NCBI GenBank assembly: GCA_036752345.1
Contig: DAIOSV010000043.1
Coordinates: 1 to 19,688, forward strand
Reading direction: 5' to 3'
Source: UBA1715 sp036752345
GTDB taxonomy: Bacteria > Bacteroidota > Bacteroidia > Bacteroidales > UBA1715
DNA: 19,688 bases
The translations under genes were made by a program, and so were the position numbers. Of the stretch, positions 7,729 to 14,687 are shown piece by piece. Numbering within the stretch: the stretch's first letter is position 1; each line of letters starts with the position of its first letter. Under the pieces are notes generated by a model. That model saw only the letters and a list, made by a program, of their open reading frames with translations. It searched no databases and was not told where the DNA came from.

Positions 7729-7762
7729 GCATTTGATTGATTGTAGTAAATGCTTACTTTTG
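7723..7762 (+). terminator. Terminator-like hairpin after the solute-binding gene
   Basis: A perfect 12-bp stem, AAGTAAGCATTT (7723-7734) with AAATGCTTACTT (7748-7759), has a 13-nt loop and a short T run. The left arm starts inside the last codons of the upstream gene. The T tract is short, so it may be a weak terminator; it also contains the next promoter. Confidence 0.65.
7732..7762 (+). promoter_or_regulatory. Promoter of the SPOR-domain gene (TTTG, 19 bp, TACTTTTG)
   Basis: TTTG at 7732-7735 and TACTTTTG at 7755-7762 are spaced by exactly 19 bp, matching the Bacteroidota consensus. Both boxes fall within the arms of the hairpin described at 7723-7762. The ATG at 7780 is 17 nt after the -7 element. 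Confidence 0.75.
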
Positions 7763-7779
7763 TAAAGAATTCAAACGAA

Positions 7780-8247
7780 ATGCGAAACACTCTATTGATA
7801 TTATTCCTATTCGTGGCTTCTACAGCGTTCTCTCAAAACGATACGAAGAAAGAAGGCACAATTACGATTAACCAAGACGAACGAATTTCGGAATTGGTAG
7901 ATCGGCATATTGAAATAAACAAAGCCTCTGAAGGTAAAATTTCGGGATGGCGCGTTCAAATCTACAACTCATCGGGAACAAATTCACGCAACGAGGCACA
8001 AAATGCACGCAAATTATTTTTATCAAAATATCCCGAAGTTGGTGCATACCTCATCTACCAACCGCCATTCTTCAAAATTCGCGTAGGCGATTTTCGCACC
8101 AAAGAAGAAGCGTACTCGTTTTATAAACAATTACTTGTTGACTTTCCTGTTTCATATTTGGTTAACGACCAAATAAATTTGCCAAAACTTAAAGGCGATG
8201 AGAATGAAGAAATGGAGCCGGAATCACTCGAGGATGTCGTCCACTAA
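7780..8247 (+). CDS. SPOR domain-containing exported protein
   Basis: This 155-residue protein has a signal peptide (MRNTLLILFLFVASTAFSQ) and a C-terminal SPOR domain from about residue 55 to 138 (GWRVQIYNSSG...EAQNARKLFLSKYP...YLIYQPPFFKIRVGDFRTKEEAYSFYKQL). SPOR domains bind peptidoglycan denuded of stem peptides, usually at division sites, so a periplasmic cell-wall role is likely. I chose the ATG at 7780; an in-frame ATG at 7750 lies inside the promoter and hairpin and would add ten residues before the signal peptide. The 3' end overlaps the converging AlbA_2 gene by 24 nt. The acidic tail (EEMEPESLEDV) lies in this overlap. Confidence 0.9.
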   Translation: MRNTLLILFLFVASTAFSQNDTKKEGTITINQDERISELVDRHIEINKASEGKISGWRVQIYNSSGTNSRNEAQNARKLFLSKYPEVGAYLIYQPPFFKIRVGDFRTKEEAYSFYKQLLVDFPVSYLVNDQINLPKLKGDENEEMEPESLEDVVH

Positions 8248-9171
8248 AACCTGCTGATTTACTGCAAAATCTTGCGACTCAATCTGCTTGTTGCGATAGA
8301 GCAACAACTCTTTGCAATGAAATACTTTTGTTTGTACTCCCGAAGAATAGAAAAATCGGAGTATAATTTCACCTTGTTCAAACGTTGCGTATGAATTTGC
8401 ATCGACAACGAAATTGGGTTCTATTATTGAAGCAATTTCACCTTGAAACAAAGCCGATTTACCTTGAAAAGAATAAATAGAATTGCCGTCTTCGAAGCGA
8501 GAAAAACTATCTTGAATAGCATTAAAATTGGGGTTATTCAGGACTGACGGCACCGAAAGTTCCACTTTGTAAAAACGCTCAACACACCCACCGGTATTTT
8601 TTACCAAAAAACGAGGATAGAAATTTACTTTCTGAAATTTTCCACCGGAGAGTATTGGAATACCACCCGTGTTTGTTACGCTAAACAATTCAATCTGAGC
8701 ACGTTTCCCTTTGGTATATAAGTCACGTATCTCATATTCTTCGAGCAACACCGTCTTGCATTCCGAACGTTTGTAAAACCGATTATCACCGCTCATGTGA
8801 GGAGCCAGATGACTGTTTGGCACAGAAATACCAATCACAAAACCGCCGTTTTCGGAAACCACTATTTTTTGAATCAGACAATTCGGTATTTCCGGTGAAA
8901 TTTGCGTCTGACAAATCATCTGAAGCCATGAAACAGTTTCACTGTCGGATATTTGTTCAACATGACGAGGAATTCTACGAGAAGCAACCACTCCGATAAA
9001 AATAACACCTCCGTTGGCATTTGCCATTGAAGATATGAGTGAGGCAAAAAACAGCGCCGCCTTATCATTACGCGTTGCCAACGTCTTTGCCGAAAGATAT
9101 TCCAACGTAAGCGATGCCTTCACTTTATAGCGAAGCGCTTCTTCTAGTCCTTGTTGTGTTATTGTTATCAT
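8224..9171 (-). CDS. AlbA_2 (Schlafen-like) domain protein
   Basis: This 315-residue cytoplasmic protein carries an N-terminal AlbA_2 domain (about residues 15-150). It has the FASLISSMANANGGVIFIGV core (residues 42-61) and a later NRFYKRSECKTVLLEEYEIRDLY segment, as in family members where a substrate loop precedes the EEIR-type end. AlbA_2 domains are described as putative DNA- or RNA-binding modules, often in regulators and sometimes in defence-linked genes. The C-terminal half (about 160-315) is rich in beta strands and not recognised. There is no helicase or winged-helix extension. The start ATG is only 6 nt after a TACCTTTG promoter element, so the mRNA may be nearly leaderless. The gene diverges from the type IX-secreted protein gene. 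Confidence 0.8.
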   Translation of the reverse strand: MITITQQGLEEALRYKVKASLTLEYLSAKTLATRNDKAALFFASLISSMANANGGVIFIGVVASRRIPRHVEQISDSETVSWLQMICQTQISPEIPNCLIQKIVVSENGGFVIGISVPNSHLAPHMSGDNRFYKRSECKTVLLEEYEIRDLYTKGKRAQIELFSVTNTGGIPILSGGKFQKVNFYPRFLVKNTGGCVERFYKVELSVPSVLNNPNFNAIQDSFSRFEDGNSIYSFQGKSALFQGEIASIIEPNFVVDANSYATFEQGEIILRFFYSSGVQTKVFHCKELLLYRNKQIESQDFAVNQQVLVDDILE

Positions 9172-9177
9172 ACGTTA

Positions 9178-9185
9178 CAAAGGTA
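9178..9185 (-). promoter_or_regulatory. Putative -7 element (TACCTTTG) of the AlbA_2 gene
   Basis: Reading the minus strand, TACCTTTG matches TAnnTTTG exactly and is followed by 6 nt and then the ATG at 9171. A TTTG upstream exists but at 15-bp spacing, so the -33 is doubtful. Confidence 0.55.
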
Positions 9186-9298
9186 GTAATATTAATTTTG
9201 CAAAATAAAAAAAAATGAAATTCACTATCCTCGTTCAAAACAAAGTGTTATATTTACACTATAAAAGTTCAATTAATGTTTAACTAAATTTATAACGT

Positions 9299-10318
9299 AT
9301 GAAAAAATTATTATTATTTGTTGGTGCATGTCTTGCAACTGCTGCGCTTAGTGCTCAAGTTGCAACTGTTAACATTGACGACATCGTTCTCTCGAACAAC
9401 ACAACTAATTATCAGTCAAGCGAAAAGATTTTTAATGTTACAAGTGCTATTGCTTCAGGAGATCAAGTTGCAGTAACAGTAACAGGAAAAATCAGTGCTG
9501 GAGTTGAAGGATTGCAAGCATTTTTAGTTGAATGCTCTGCAACAAATTCCTATGGTTGGAATGTATTAAGCGGTTATGATGACATCAGTGGTGCATTATC
9601 AGCAGGAGACGCAGTTAATTTAAGTTTCACTATCACAGCAAATGCTGCATCTCAAGGAACTGAAATTCGCCTATACTTAATCACTAAAAATGCACCTGTA
9701 GCTGGAACTCAAACTATTGCTATAAATGCATCTGGCGTTGTTCCAGAACCTCCATATGTAGATCCAATATTAGGAACACTTGCAAGTCTTTGGGGAAATG
9801 GAAATGCAGTAAACGGTAAAACTATGACATTTGCAGCATCTGATAGCGGAATTGGTTTTGCAGAGTATAATACCGGTTTTGACATTTCTGCATACAAAAC
9901 GATTACCGTTACAATGGATTCAATCCCATCATGGGCTACTTACATTCAAGTAATCGCTGCTTTCAACGATAACACAAATCAAAGTTTTGGATTTACTGGT
10001 GCAACAGCTACAATTAACGTTGCAGACCTTAACTTCACAACACTTAAACAATTGTACATTCAATGTGGTGGCACAGGCAATATCAGTCTTTCAAGCATAG
10101 CTTTTGAAGAAGCAGGAACAGGAACAGCTATCAACACTGTAGAAAATGCTGCTTTTGCAGTTGAAGGTGGTATGGTTGCTTCTGCTGGCGAAATCGTTGT
10201 TTACAACGTAGCTGGTCAAGTAGTTGCTACTGCTTCTCAAAACTTTAATGTAAACTCTTTAGCTAAAGGTGTATACTTCATCACTGCTCAAGAAGGTATC
10301 ATTAAATTCGTAAAATAA
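9299..10318 (+). CDS. Secreted protein with type IX secretion C-terminal sorting domain
   Basis: This 339-residue protein has a classic signal peptide (MKKLLLFVGACLATAALSAQ). It then has beta-rich low-charge sequence, Thr/Asn/Ala rich, resembling surface or adhesin-like modules; the central part (about 160-275) reads like a carbohydrate-binding-type beta sandwich (ISAYKTITVTMDSIPSWATYIQVIAAF). The end is a type A sorting domain: AINTVENAAFAVEGG, then EIVVYNVAGQVV and a final KGVYFITAQEGIIKFVK. It should therefore cross the outer membrane by the type IX system and be released or anchored on A-LPS. No enzymatic motif is seen. Its uniform, preferred-looking codons suggest good expression. A strong terminator follows 32 nt after the stop. 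Confidence 0.85.
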   Translation: MKKLLLFVGACLATAALSAQVATVNIDDIVLSNNTTNYQSSEKIFNVTSAIASGDQVAVTVTGKISAGVEGLQAFLVECSATNSYGWNVLSGYDDISGALSAGDAVNLSFTITANAASQGTEIRLYLITKNAPVAGTQTIAINASGVVPEPPYVDPILGTLASLWGNGNAVNGKTMTFAASDSGIGFAEYNTGFDISAYKTITVTMDSIPSWATYIQVIAAFNDNTNQSFGFTGATATINVADLNFTTLKQLYIQCGGTGNISLSSIAFEEAGTGTAINTVENAAFAVEGGMVASAGEIVVYNVAGQVVATASQNFNVNSLAKGVYFITAQEGIIKFVK

Positions 10319-10350
10319 TTGATTGAGTAAATCAACTCACAATTTCTATA

Positions 10351-10387
10351 AGAACCCTTGCCAAATACGGCAGGGGTTCTTTTTTTG
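10351..10387 (+). terminator. Intrinsic terminator of the type IX-secreted protein gene
   Basis: A 12-bp stem with one G-U pair, AGAACCCTTGCC (10351-10362) with GGCAGGGGTTCT (10369-10380), has a 6-nt loop and is followed by a run of T to 10386. Confidence 0.95.
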
Positions 10388-10441
10388 TGCCTATACACCA
10401 TGGATTTCGCGACTAACGTTGCTCACTTTTTGTGTTTCACA

Positions 10442-10684
10442 TTAGGCGTTATCCGGAAAAATACTCGTGAAACGCATAACGAAAAACGCTAAACTACCAT
10501 ATGGCAACAAAAAAGGCAGGTTTCTGTCGCCTGCCTTCGTTTTATTTCTATCGTACACTTTCTTTGACCTATGGACTCTTCCATGTTGCAACGGATGTCC
10601 ATGCAGAGCAATTTCTTCTTCTCTGCTCGCTTTTCTGTTGGCCAATAGATAATCGTCCAACGTGATTGTTTTCTTCCGTTTCAT
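10442..10684 (-). CDS. Small basic hypothetical protein, C-terminus uncertain
   Basis: The frame encodes 80 residues, but only the first 50 or so look like protein under selection: MKRKKTITLDDYLLANRKAS, then REEEIALHGHPLQHG and VHRSKKVYDRNKTK. This part is highly charged, without signal peptide, and resembles short Bacteroidota hypothetical proteins that end in a Lys-rich SKKxYDR stretch. Codons for AGDRNLP coincide with a terminator hairpin (10513-10537), and the following 27 residues are hydrophobic and unlike the rest. The real 3' end may therefore have moved by loss of a stop. It starts 22 nt after the stop of the 184-residue gene and is probably co-transcribed with it. Function unknown. 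Confidence 0.55.
   Translation of the reverse strand: MKRKKTITLDDYLLANRKASREEEIALHGHPLQHGRVHRSKKVYDRNKTKAGDRNLPFLLPYGSLAFFVMRFTSIFPDNA
10505..10537 (-). terminator. Terminator hairpin inside the small basic gene
   Basis: On the minus strand AAGGCAGG (10537-10530), a 9-nt loop and CCTGCCTT (10520-10513) run into a T-rich tail down to about 10505. The stem is perfect, 8 bp. It lies within the open reading frame, upstream of its stop at 10442. Confidence 0.75.
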
Positions 10685-10706
10685 TGTAGTATAAATAATA
10701 AAATTG

Positions 10707-11261
10707 CTATTTCAAACTAGAATACTGACGTTGCCAATCGGGATCTTGAGAATCTTTTACCAATCGCCACATATCTTCACCATAAAGAAACTGGTCCATT
10801 TTGGTAAAATGGTAGTTTCTACTTAAGAAACTCCACTGGCCCTCGCTTGGAGCATATGGCAAACCTGCCCAGCCCAATTCTTGACTGCCATCGTAGGGAT
10901 ATTCAGAATAACGAAGTTTCCATAAATTTTCAAAAGACTCTTTTTTAATGCCTTTCTCCTCAAGCAGATTCTTCTTTCCGGGATTTGCTTTGGAAAAAAC
11001 CTGTCCACTTGCTTGTTGTAAGAATTGATCTCGGGTAAGCCACGTGGTTAACTGTTCACCGGTTGATTTTATTTGAATATATCCATAACGCACAAATCCG
11101 GTATAGGTAGTCATTAAACTAATGCCAAAATAGCCGGTAACTGTTACCTTTAGCTCTGGATTATGATCCTTTTCAATAAAGACATTATTATCTTGAGCTG
11201 TCGCAGAAAATGCTAACAATGCTAACAAAACAACAAATAAAAAATGTCCCTTTTTCTCCAT
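10707..11261 (-). CDS. Exported hypothetical protein, 184 aa
   Basis: I do not recognise a named family. The protein has a clear signal peptide (MEKKGHFLFVVLLALLAFSATAQ, cleavage near residue 23) and no cysteine or transmembrane segment afterwards. An early region (about 30-85) is beta-like (ELKVTVTGYFGISLMTTYTGFV), and the C-terminal half is aromatic: LWKLRYSEYPYDG, then GWAGLPYAPSEGQWSFL and YGEDMWRLVKDSQDPDW. The repeated Tyr/Trp/Pro and a conserved-looking end suggest a folded periplasmic or surface protein rather than spurious translation. It precedes the small basic gene by 22 nt on the same strand and diverges from the cold shock gene. No exact TAnnTTTG element is visible in its 148-bp upstream region, which is very AT-rich. 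Confidence 0.75.
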   Translation of the reverse strand: MEKKGHFLFVVLLALLAFSATAQDNNVFIEKDHNPELKVTVTGYFGISLMTTYTGFVRYGYIQIKSTGEQLTTWLTRDQFLQQASGQVFSKANPGKKNLLEEKGIKKESFENLWKLRYSEYPYDGSQELGWAGLPYAPSEGQWSFLSRNYHFTKMDQFLYGEDMWRLVKDSQDPDWQRQYSSLK

Positions 11262-11373
11262 TATTTTTTCACGAAATTAATTAAAAATCAACTTATTCCA
11301 AAAAATATACCAAAATCTTGCCCGTAATTCATAAAAAAAAGGATTGGATATATATACAAACAAACTTTTTTTC

Positions 11374-11381
11374 TATATTTG
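11374..11381 (+). promoter_or_regulatory. Putative -7 element (TATATTTG) of the cold shock gene
   Basis: An exact TAnnTTTG match lies 28 nt before the ATG at 11410, in an AT-rich divergent region. No TTTG is at the expected -33 position. Confidence 0.6.
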
Positions 11382-11409
11382 CTTAATTATTAATTAAATA
11401 TTTTTCATT

Positions 11410-11601
11410 ATGAAAGGTACAGTAAAATTCTTTAACAAAACCAAAGGTTATGGGTTTATTAAAGAGACAGAAACGGAAAAAGAATACTTTGTACACGTTT
11501 CAGGTTTGGTTGACAAGATTGCCGACAATGACAATGTTGAGTTTGAATTGGCTGAAGGAAAAAAAGGTCAATGCGCTGTTAATGTTAAAATAGCAGAATA
11601 A
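11410..11601 (+). CDS. Cold shock domain protein (CspA family)
   Basis: This 63-residue single-domain protein is a typical CspA-type RNA chaperone: MKGTVKFFNKTKGYGFI holds RNP1 (KGYGFI, residues 12-17) and YFVHVS holds RNP2 (26-31). Length and motifs are complete. Members bind single-stranded nucleic acid and melt RNA structure; not all are cold-induced. The gene stands alone between a promoter element at 11374 and a strong terminator. Confidence 0.96.
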   Translation: MKGTVKFFNKTKGYGFIKETETEKEYFVHVSGLVDKIADNDNVEFELAEGKKGQCAVNVKIAE

Positions 11602-11626
11602 TAACTCTTATTTTATCAAAGAACCG

Positions 11627-11660
11627 AAGGAGATAGCACGTTGCTATCTCCTTTCTTTTT
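11627..11660 (+). terminator. Terminator of the cold shock gene
   Basis: A perfect 12-bp stem, AAGGAGATAGCA (11627-11638) with TGCTATCTCCTT (11642-11653), has a 3-nt loop and a T-rich tail to 11660. The tail overlaps the stop codon of the converging HHH/beta-barrel gene by 2 bases. On the minus strand the hairpin lacks a good T tract, so it serves mainly the plus strand. Confidence 0.93.
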
Positions 11661-13590
11661 ATATCTGTACCTGAAGCATCAGATTCACGGTCACTTTTCG
11701 GTGATTAGTATAGATATCATACGTTTCGGGCAAATCGTATTTTTCTGAAAATTGCGTACACGACATTTTGGTTTGAAACGTAACCGCATCACACAATTTC
11801 CATTTCACGACGAGGTAGTTGTACGTTCCCGAATAAAAATACTGCGTATTTGAAAACAAATACATCACATCGTCTTCCCAGGCATACAAGCGATTCTCAT
11901 ACGGTGCATCAAAATTCGCAAACCGTACACTTAGCACCAGTGTTGAAGTAGGTTTCCACACAAAATCTTCATACAATAGAAATCCTTTATTTTGCTCATC
12001 TGCTGAAACTTGCACCGAAGTCTTCAATACCATTGTGCTACTTATGGGCAACGACATATACAACTTGTGTGATTGTTTTTTTGGCAAAGTAAATCCTGCT
12101 TCTGTTTTGGTTGTTTGACGAGTGAAACCACATTGATAATACATATACAAACCCGAAAATGTCTTGTATGAAAGTTTGAATCGGGTACACGTTCCTTGTG
12201 CCGGTTGTTGCATAGTTGTCCGTTCTTTGGGAATGGCAAAGACGTCGTTGTCCACTATACATGCAAGTTTATCAGTGAGAGAAAATTTCATATTTGTATG
12301 TATTCCCATCTCATTTCCCACTGTGCTTTGCCTCCCTTCGGCTGACGACATAAAACTCTGATAATCTGATTGATAATACCTCAAACTACTCGAAAGCAAT
12401 ACACCTTCCGACAATGCATACGAAACCCCATTAATCGTTGCAAAACGGAAATCTTTATCGATTGCAAATTCTCCATACAAGCGCACATGCCGTTTAAAAT
12501 AGGTATAAAACACATCAGCATTTTGAATTCGAGCCGAAATTGTGTCAAACGAAAAGGTATGTTGAACAATGGCAAACCCGTATTGCAAATGCTTTACGCG
12601 TGTTGCAACGTGTACCCCCGCCATTGTGTTTGAAATGGCTTGTTTCGAGGCAATTTCTGTGGCAGTTCTATGGTATCCGGTTTTCGATATAGAAAAGGGG
12701 AAAGCGACCTCATCGTTGGGTTTTCCATCTAAGTTTCTCACCGAAACAAACGGCGTTATTTGAAACGTGCCAATCTTAAAACTTGCACCACAGCCACGGG
12801 AAAACAAAAACTCCGACGTTGAACTATGTTTTGACAACACATACGACTGAACTCCGCCCGACTGCTCTAGCGAATTTGCCATACTAAAACCCTGCGAAAG
12901 AATAAGTCCCTGTGCTATTGAAACGTTGTAATCGCCAACAACAAGATTCGAAAGCACTCCTCGGTTCTTTATTTGCACATACATCGACCGCGAATCAAAA
13001 CCTTCGCGCAAAGAATAAGCTTCACCTTTGTCCTTTTTGAGAGTTACTCCACAAAACAATTCATTGTTTGATTGAAAACGATATCGCAAGACTTCTTTTT
13101 GTCCGCCACCTTGGTAGTTATTGCTTTCCTTATAATCGTCGTTCTTGACGTTTGTGAGCGAGGTATTTGAAGCCACCACATGGCTGCCTTCGCGCAGAAG
13201 TTGTTCTATCGGTTTTGACTTTGGAATAGGAGCAACATAGCAAAACTGAGAAAGCAATTTTGCTTTTTGCAAAGGCAAACCTAACACAAACTGCAATTCA
13301 TACATACTCAGCAACGGGCGATTGTGATTTACATAATATGCGAGACTTGCTTGTTCAAAATTGGTAAGGAATAAAAAAGCAGAGAAATCATCGTCAGATA
13401 AATCGTTGATATTCAATTTATTGTTAAACAATTCCTCTAAATCAGAAAAATCATCTTCCGAAATTGTTTCTTGACTTTCATCGGCAACCATAGCCATCAC
13501 ACTTTCCCAATCCTGTGAGTAGGCGAATTGAGAAAAGAATAAGCACAAAAATAAGCTTACTAAAACAAAAGGAGAACGCGGCATTCTCAT
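11659..13590 (-). CDS. Helix-hairpin-helix outer-membrane beta-barrel protein
   Basis: This 643-residue protein has a signal peptide ending at FAYSQ (residue 26). It is followed by a ComEA-like helix-hairpin-helix pair (about 59-118: LNINDLSDDDFSAFLFLTN, then LLSMYELQFVLGLPLQKA) and a long beta-rich region (about 160-643) of alternating amphipathic strands ending in a hydrophobic strand with terminal I (VNLMLQVQI). This is the architecture of the common Bacteroidota family of exported HHH proteins with a C-terminal outer-membrane barrel; motifs such as VVGDYNVSIAQGLILSQGFSM and LSKHSSTSEFLFSRG fit it. The role is not established, and DNA binding by the HHH part outside the cytoplasm is speculative. 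It follows aroC by 50 nt. A second ATG at 13584 is an equally possible start. Confidence 0.82.
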   Translation of the reverse strand: MRMPRSPFVLVSLFLCLFFSQFAYSQDWESVMAMVADESQETISEDDFSDLEELFNNKLNINDLSDDDFSAFLFLTNFEQASLAYYVNHNRPLLSMYELQFVLGLPLQKAKLLSQFCYVAPIPKSKPIEQLLREGSHVVASNTSLTNVKNDDYKESNNYQGGGQKEVLRYRFQSNNELFCGVTLKKDKGEAYSLREGFDSRSMYVQIKNRGVLSNLVVGDYNVSIAQGLILSQGFSMANSLEQSGGVQSYVLSKHSSTSEFLFSRGCGASFKIGTFQITPFVSVRNLDGKPNDEVAFPFSISKTGYHRTATEIASKQAISNTMAGVHVATRVKHLQYGFAIVQHTFSFDTISARIQNADVFYTYFKRHVRLYGEFAIDKDFRFATINGVSYALSEGVLLSSSLRYYQSDYQSFMSSAEGRQSTVGNEMGIHTNMKFSLTDKLACIVDNDVFAIPKERTTMQQPAQGTCTRFKLSYKTFSGLYMYYQCGFTRQTTKTEAGFTLPKKQSHKLYMSLPISSTMVLKTSVQVSADEQNKGFLLYEDFVWKPTSTLVLSVRFANFDAPYENRLYAWEDDVMYLFSNTQYFYSGTYNYLVVKWKLCDAVTFQTKMSCTQFSEKYDLPETYDIYTNHRKVTVNLMLQVQI

Positions 13591-13640
13591 GCCGTAAAGA
13601 TACGGAAATAGTTATGAATTATGAGTTTATGAATTACGTT

Positions 13641-14609
13641 TTAACGACGTAATGATAAATCAGCTAAGGCAATTGCAGCTGCTGACTCTACAATAACCGG
13701 AACGCGCACGGCTATACACGCATCGTGACGACCTACAATAGTAAGCGGTTCCACTTGTTTTGTAGAGAAATTATAGGTTTCTTGCGGTTGTGCTATACTT
13801 GCAGTTGGCTTTACCGCCACACGAAATTCTATATTGTTTCCGTTGGTAATTCCACCATTAATACCTCCGGCATGGTTGGTAGCGGTTGTTCCTTTTTCAT
13901 CTATTATCAAGTCGTTATGCTCGCTACCACGCATTTTAGCAGCTGCAATACCACTTCCAAATTCTATGCTTTTAATGGCAGGGATTGCAAAAATAATGTG
14001 AGCAATTTCTGATTCTACCGAATCAAAGAAAGGTTCTCCAAGGCCTACGGGCACGTTTTTGCAGGTGCAGGCTACCATTCCGCCAACTGAATCTTTGGCA
14101 CGCATGGCTTCTTGAATGCTTGCTTCGATATTGGTACTCCCACCAACCTCAACTAATTGAGCCGAAATTTGAATTGGCGCGAGTATTTTTTTTGCAATAA
14201 CTCCGGCAGCAACAAGTCCCAAGGTAATGCGACCCGAAAAATGTCCGCCACCACGGGGATCGTTACATCCTTCGTATTTTTTTGCGCCGGTAAAATCGGC
14301 ATGGCCGGGGCGAGGTTGATTTCGCAAATTGGCATAATCGCCCGATTTTGTGTTGGTATTTTCAAACAAAATGGTAATAGGCGTTCCACACGTTTTCCCT
14401 TCATATACGCCACTTACTATTGATGGCAAATCGGCCTCAATGCGGGGCGTAGAACCAAGTCCTCCCGAGCGACGACGCTGCAAGTCTTCTGTAAAATCAT
14501 TTTCACACAAAGGGATACCGGCAGGACAGCCATCAACAATAACGCCAATGCGTACACCGTGGCTTTCTCCAAAAATTTCAACCCTAAAATTTGTTCCAAA
14601 TGTGTTCAT
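13641..14609 (-). CDS. aroC: Chorismate synthase
   Basis: This enzyme converts 5-enolpyruvylshikimate-3-phosphate to chorismate with reduced FMN, the last shikimate-pathway step. Family signatures are complete: FGESHG (residues 13-18), QRRRSG with GSTPR and E58, the RPGHADF and CNDPRGGGHFSGR blocks, GGINGGITNG, and the end GRHDACIAVRVPVIVESAAA. At 322 residues it is shorter than the usual 350-360; the difference falls in the variable stretch after VIAKKIL (ISAQLVEVGGSTNIEASIQEAM), where other bacteria carry a longer insertion. No catalytic block is affected. The gene lies 78 nt after the deacetylase gene and may share its transcript. A degenerate -7 (TACTTTTA) lies just before the ATG. Confidence 0.96.
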   Translation of the reverse strand: MNTFGTNFRVEIFGESHGVRIGVIVDGCPAGIPLCENDFTEDLQRRRSGGLGSTPRIEADLPSIVSGVYEGKTCGTPITILFENTNTKSGDYANLRNQPRPGHADFTGAKKYEGCNDPRGGGHFSGRITLGLVAAGVIAKKILAPIQISAQLVEVGGSTNIEASIQEAMRAKDSVGGMVACTCKNVPVGLGEPFFDSVESEIAHIIFAIPAIKSIEFGSGIAAAKMRGSEHNDLIIDEKGTTATNHAGGINGGITNGNNIEFRVAVKPTASIAQPQETYNFSTKQVEPLTIVGRHDACIAVRVPVIVESAAAIALADLSLRR

Positions 14610-14687
14610 ATAGAAGACTTTTTATAAAAGTACGGATTTATTTATAGATTACATGAATTGTTTTTCTAACGCACAAAATTTCGCACG

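Noticed and set aside
8224..9171. The AlbA_2 gene considered as part of a phage-defence island
   Set aside because: No nuclease, helicase, restriction, toxin or mobile genes are nearby; its neighbours are ordinary envelope genes.
10319..10336. Small inverted repeat TTGATT...AATCAA just after the type IX-secreted protein gene
   Set aside because: The stem is short and AT-rich, has no T tract, and a much stronger terminator follows at 10351.
13612..13636. Two direct copies of TTATGAATTA 15 bp apart between aroC and the HHH gene
   Set aside because: It is a short AT-rich repeat in intergenic sequence with no matching copies seen nearby; chance is enough.
14153..14613. Several open frames of about 60-90 codons on both strands within aroC
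   Set aside because: They are shadows of the well-conserved chorismate synthase frame.
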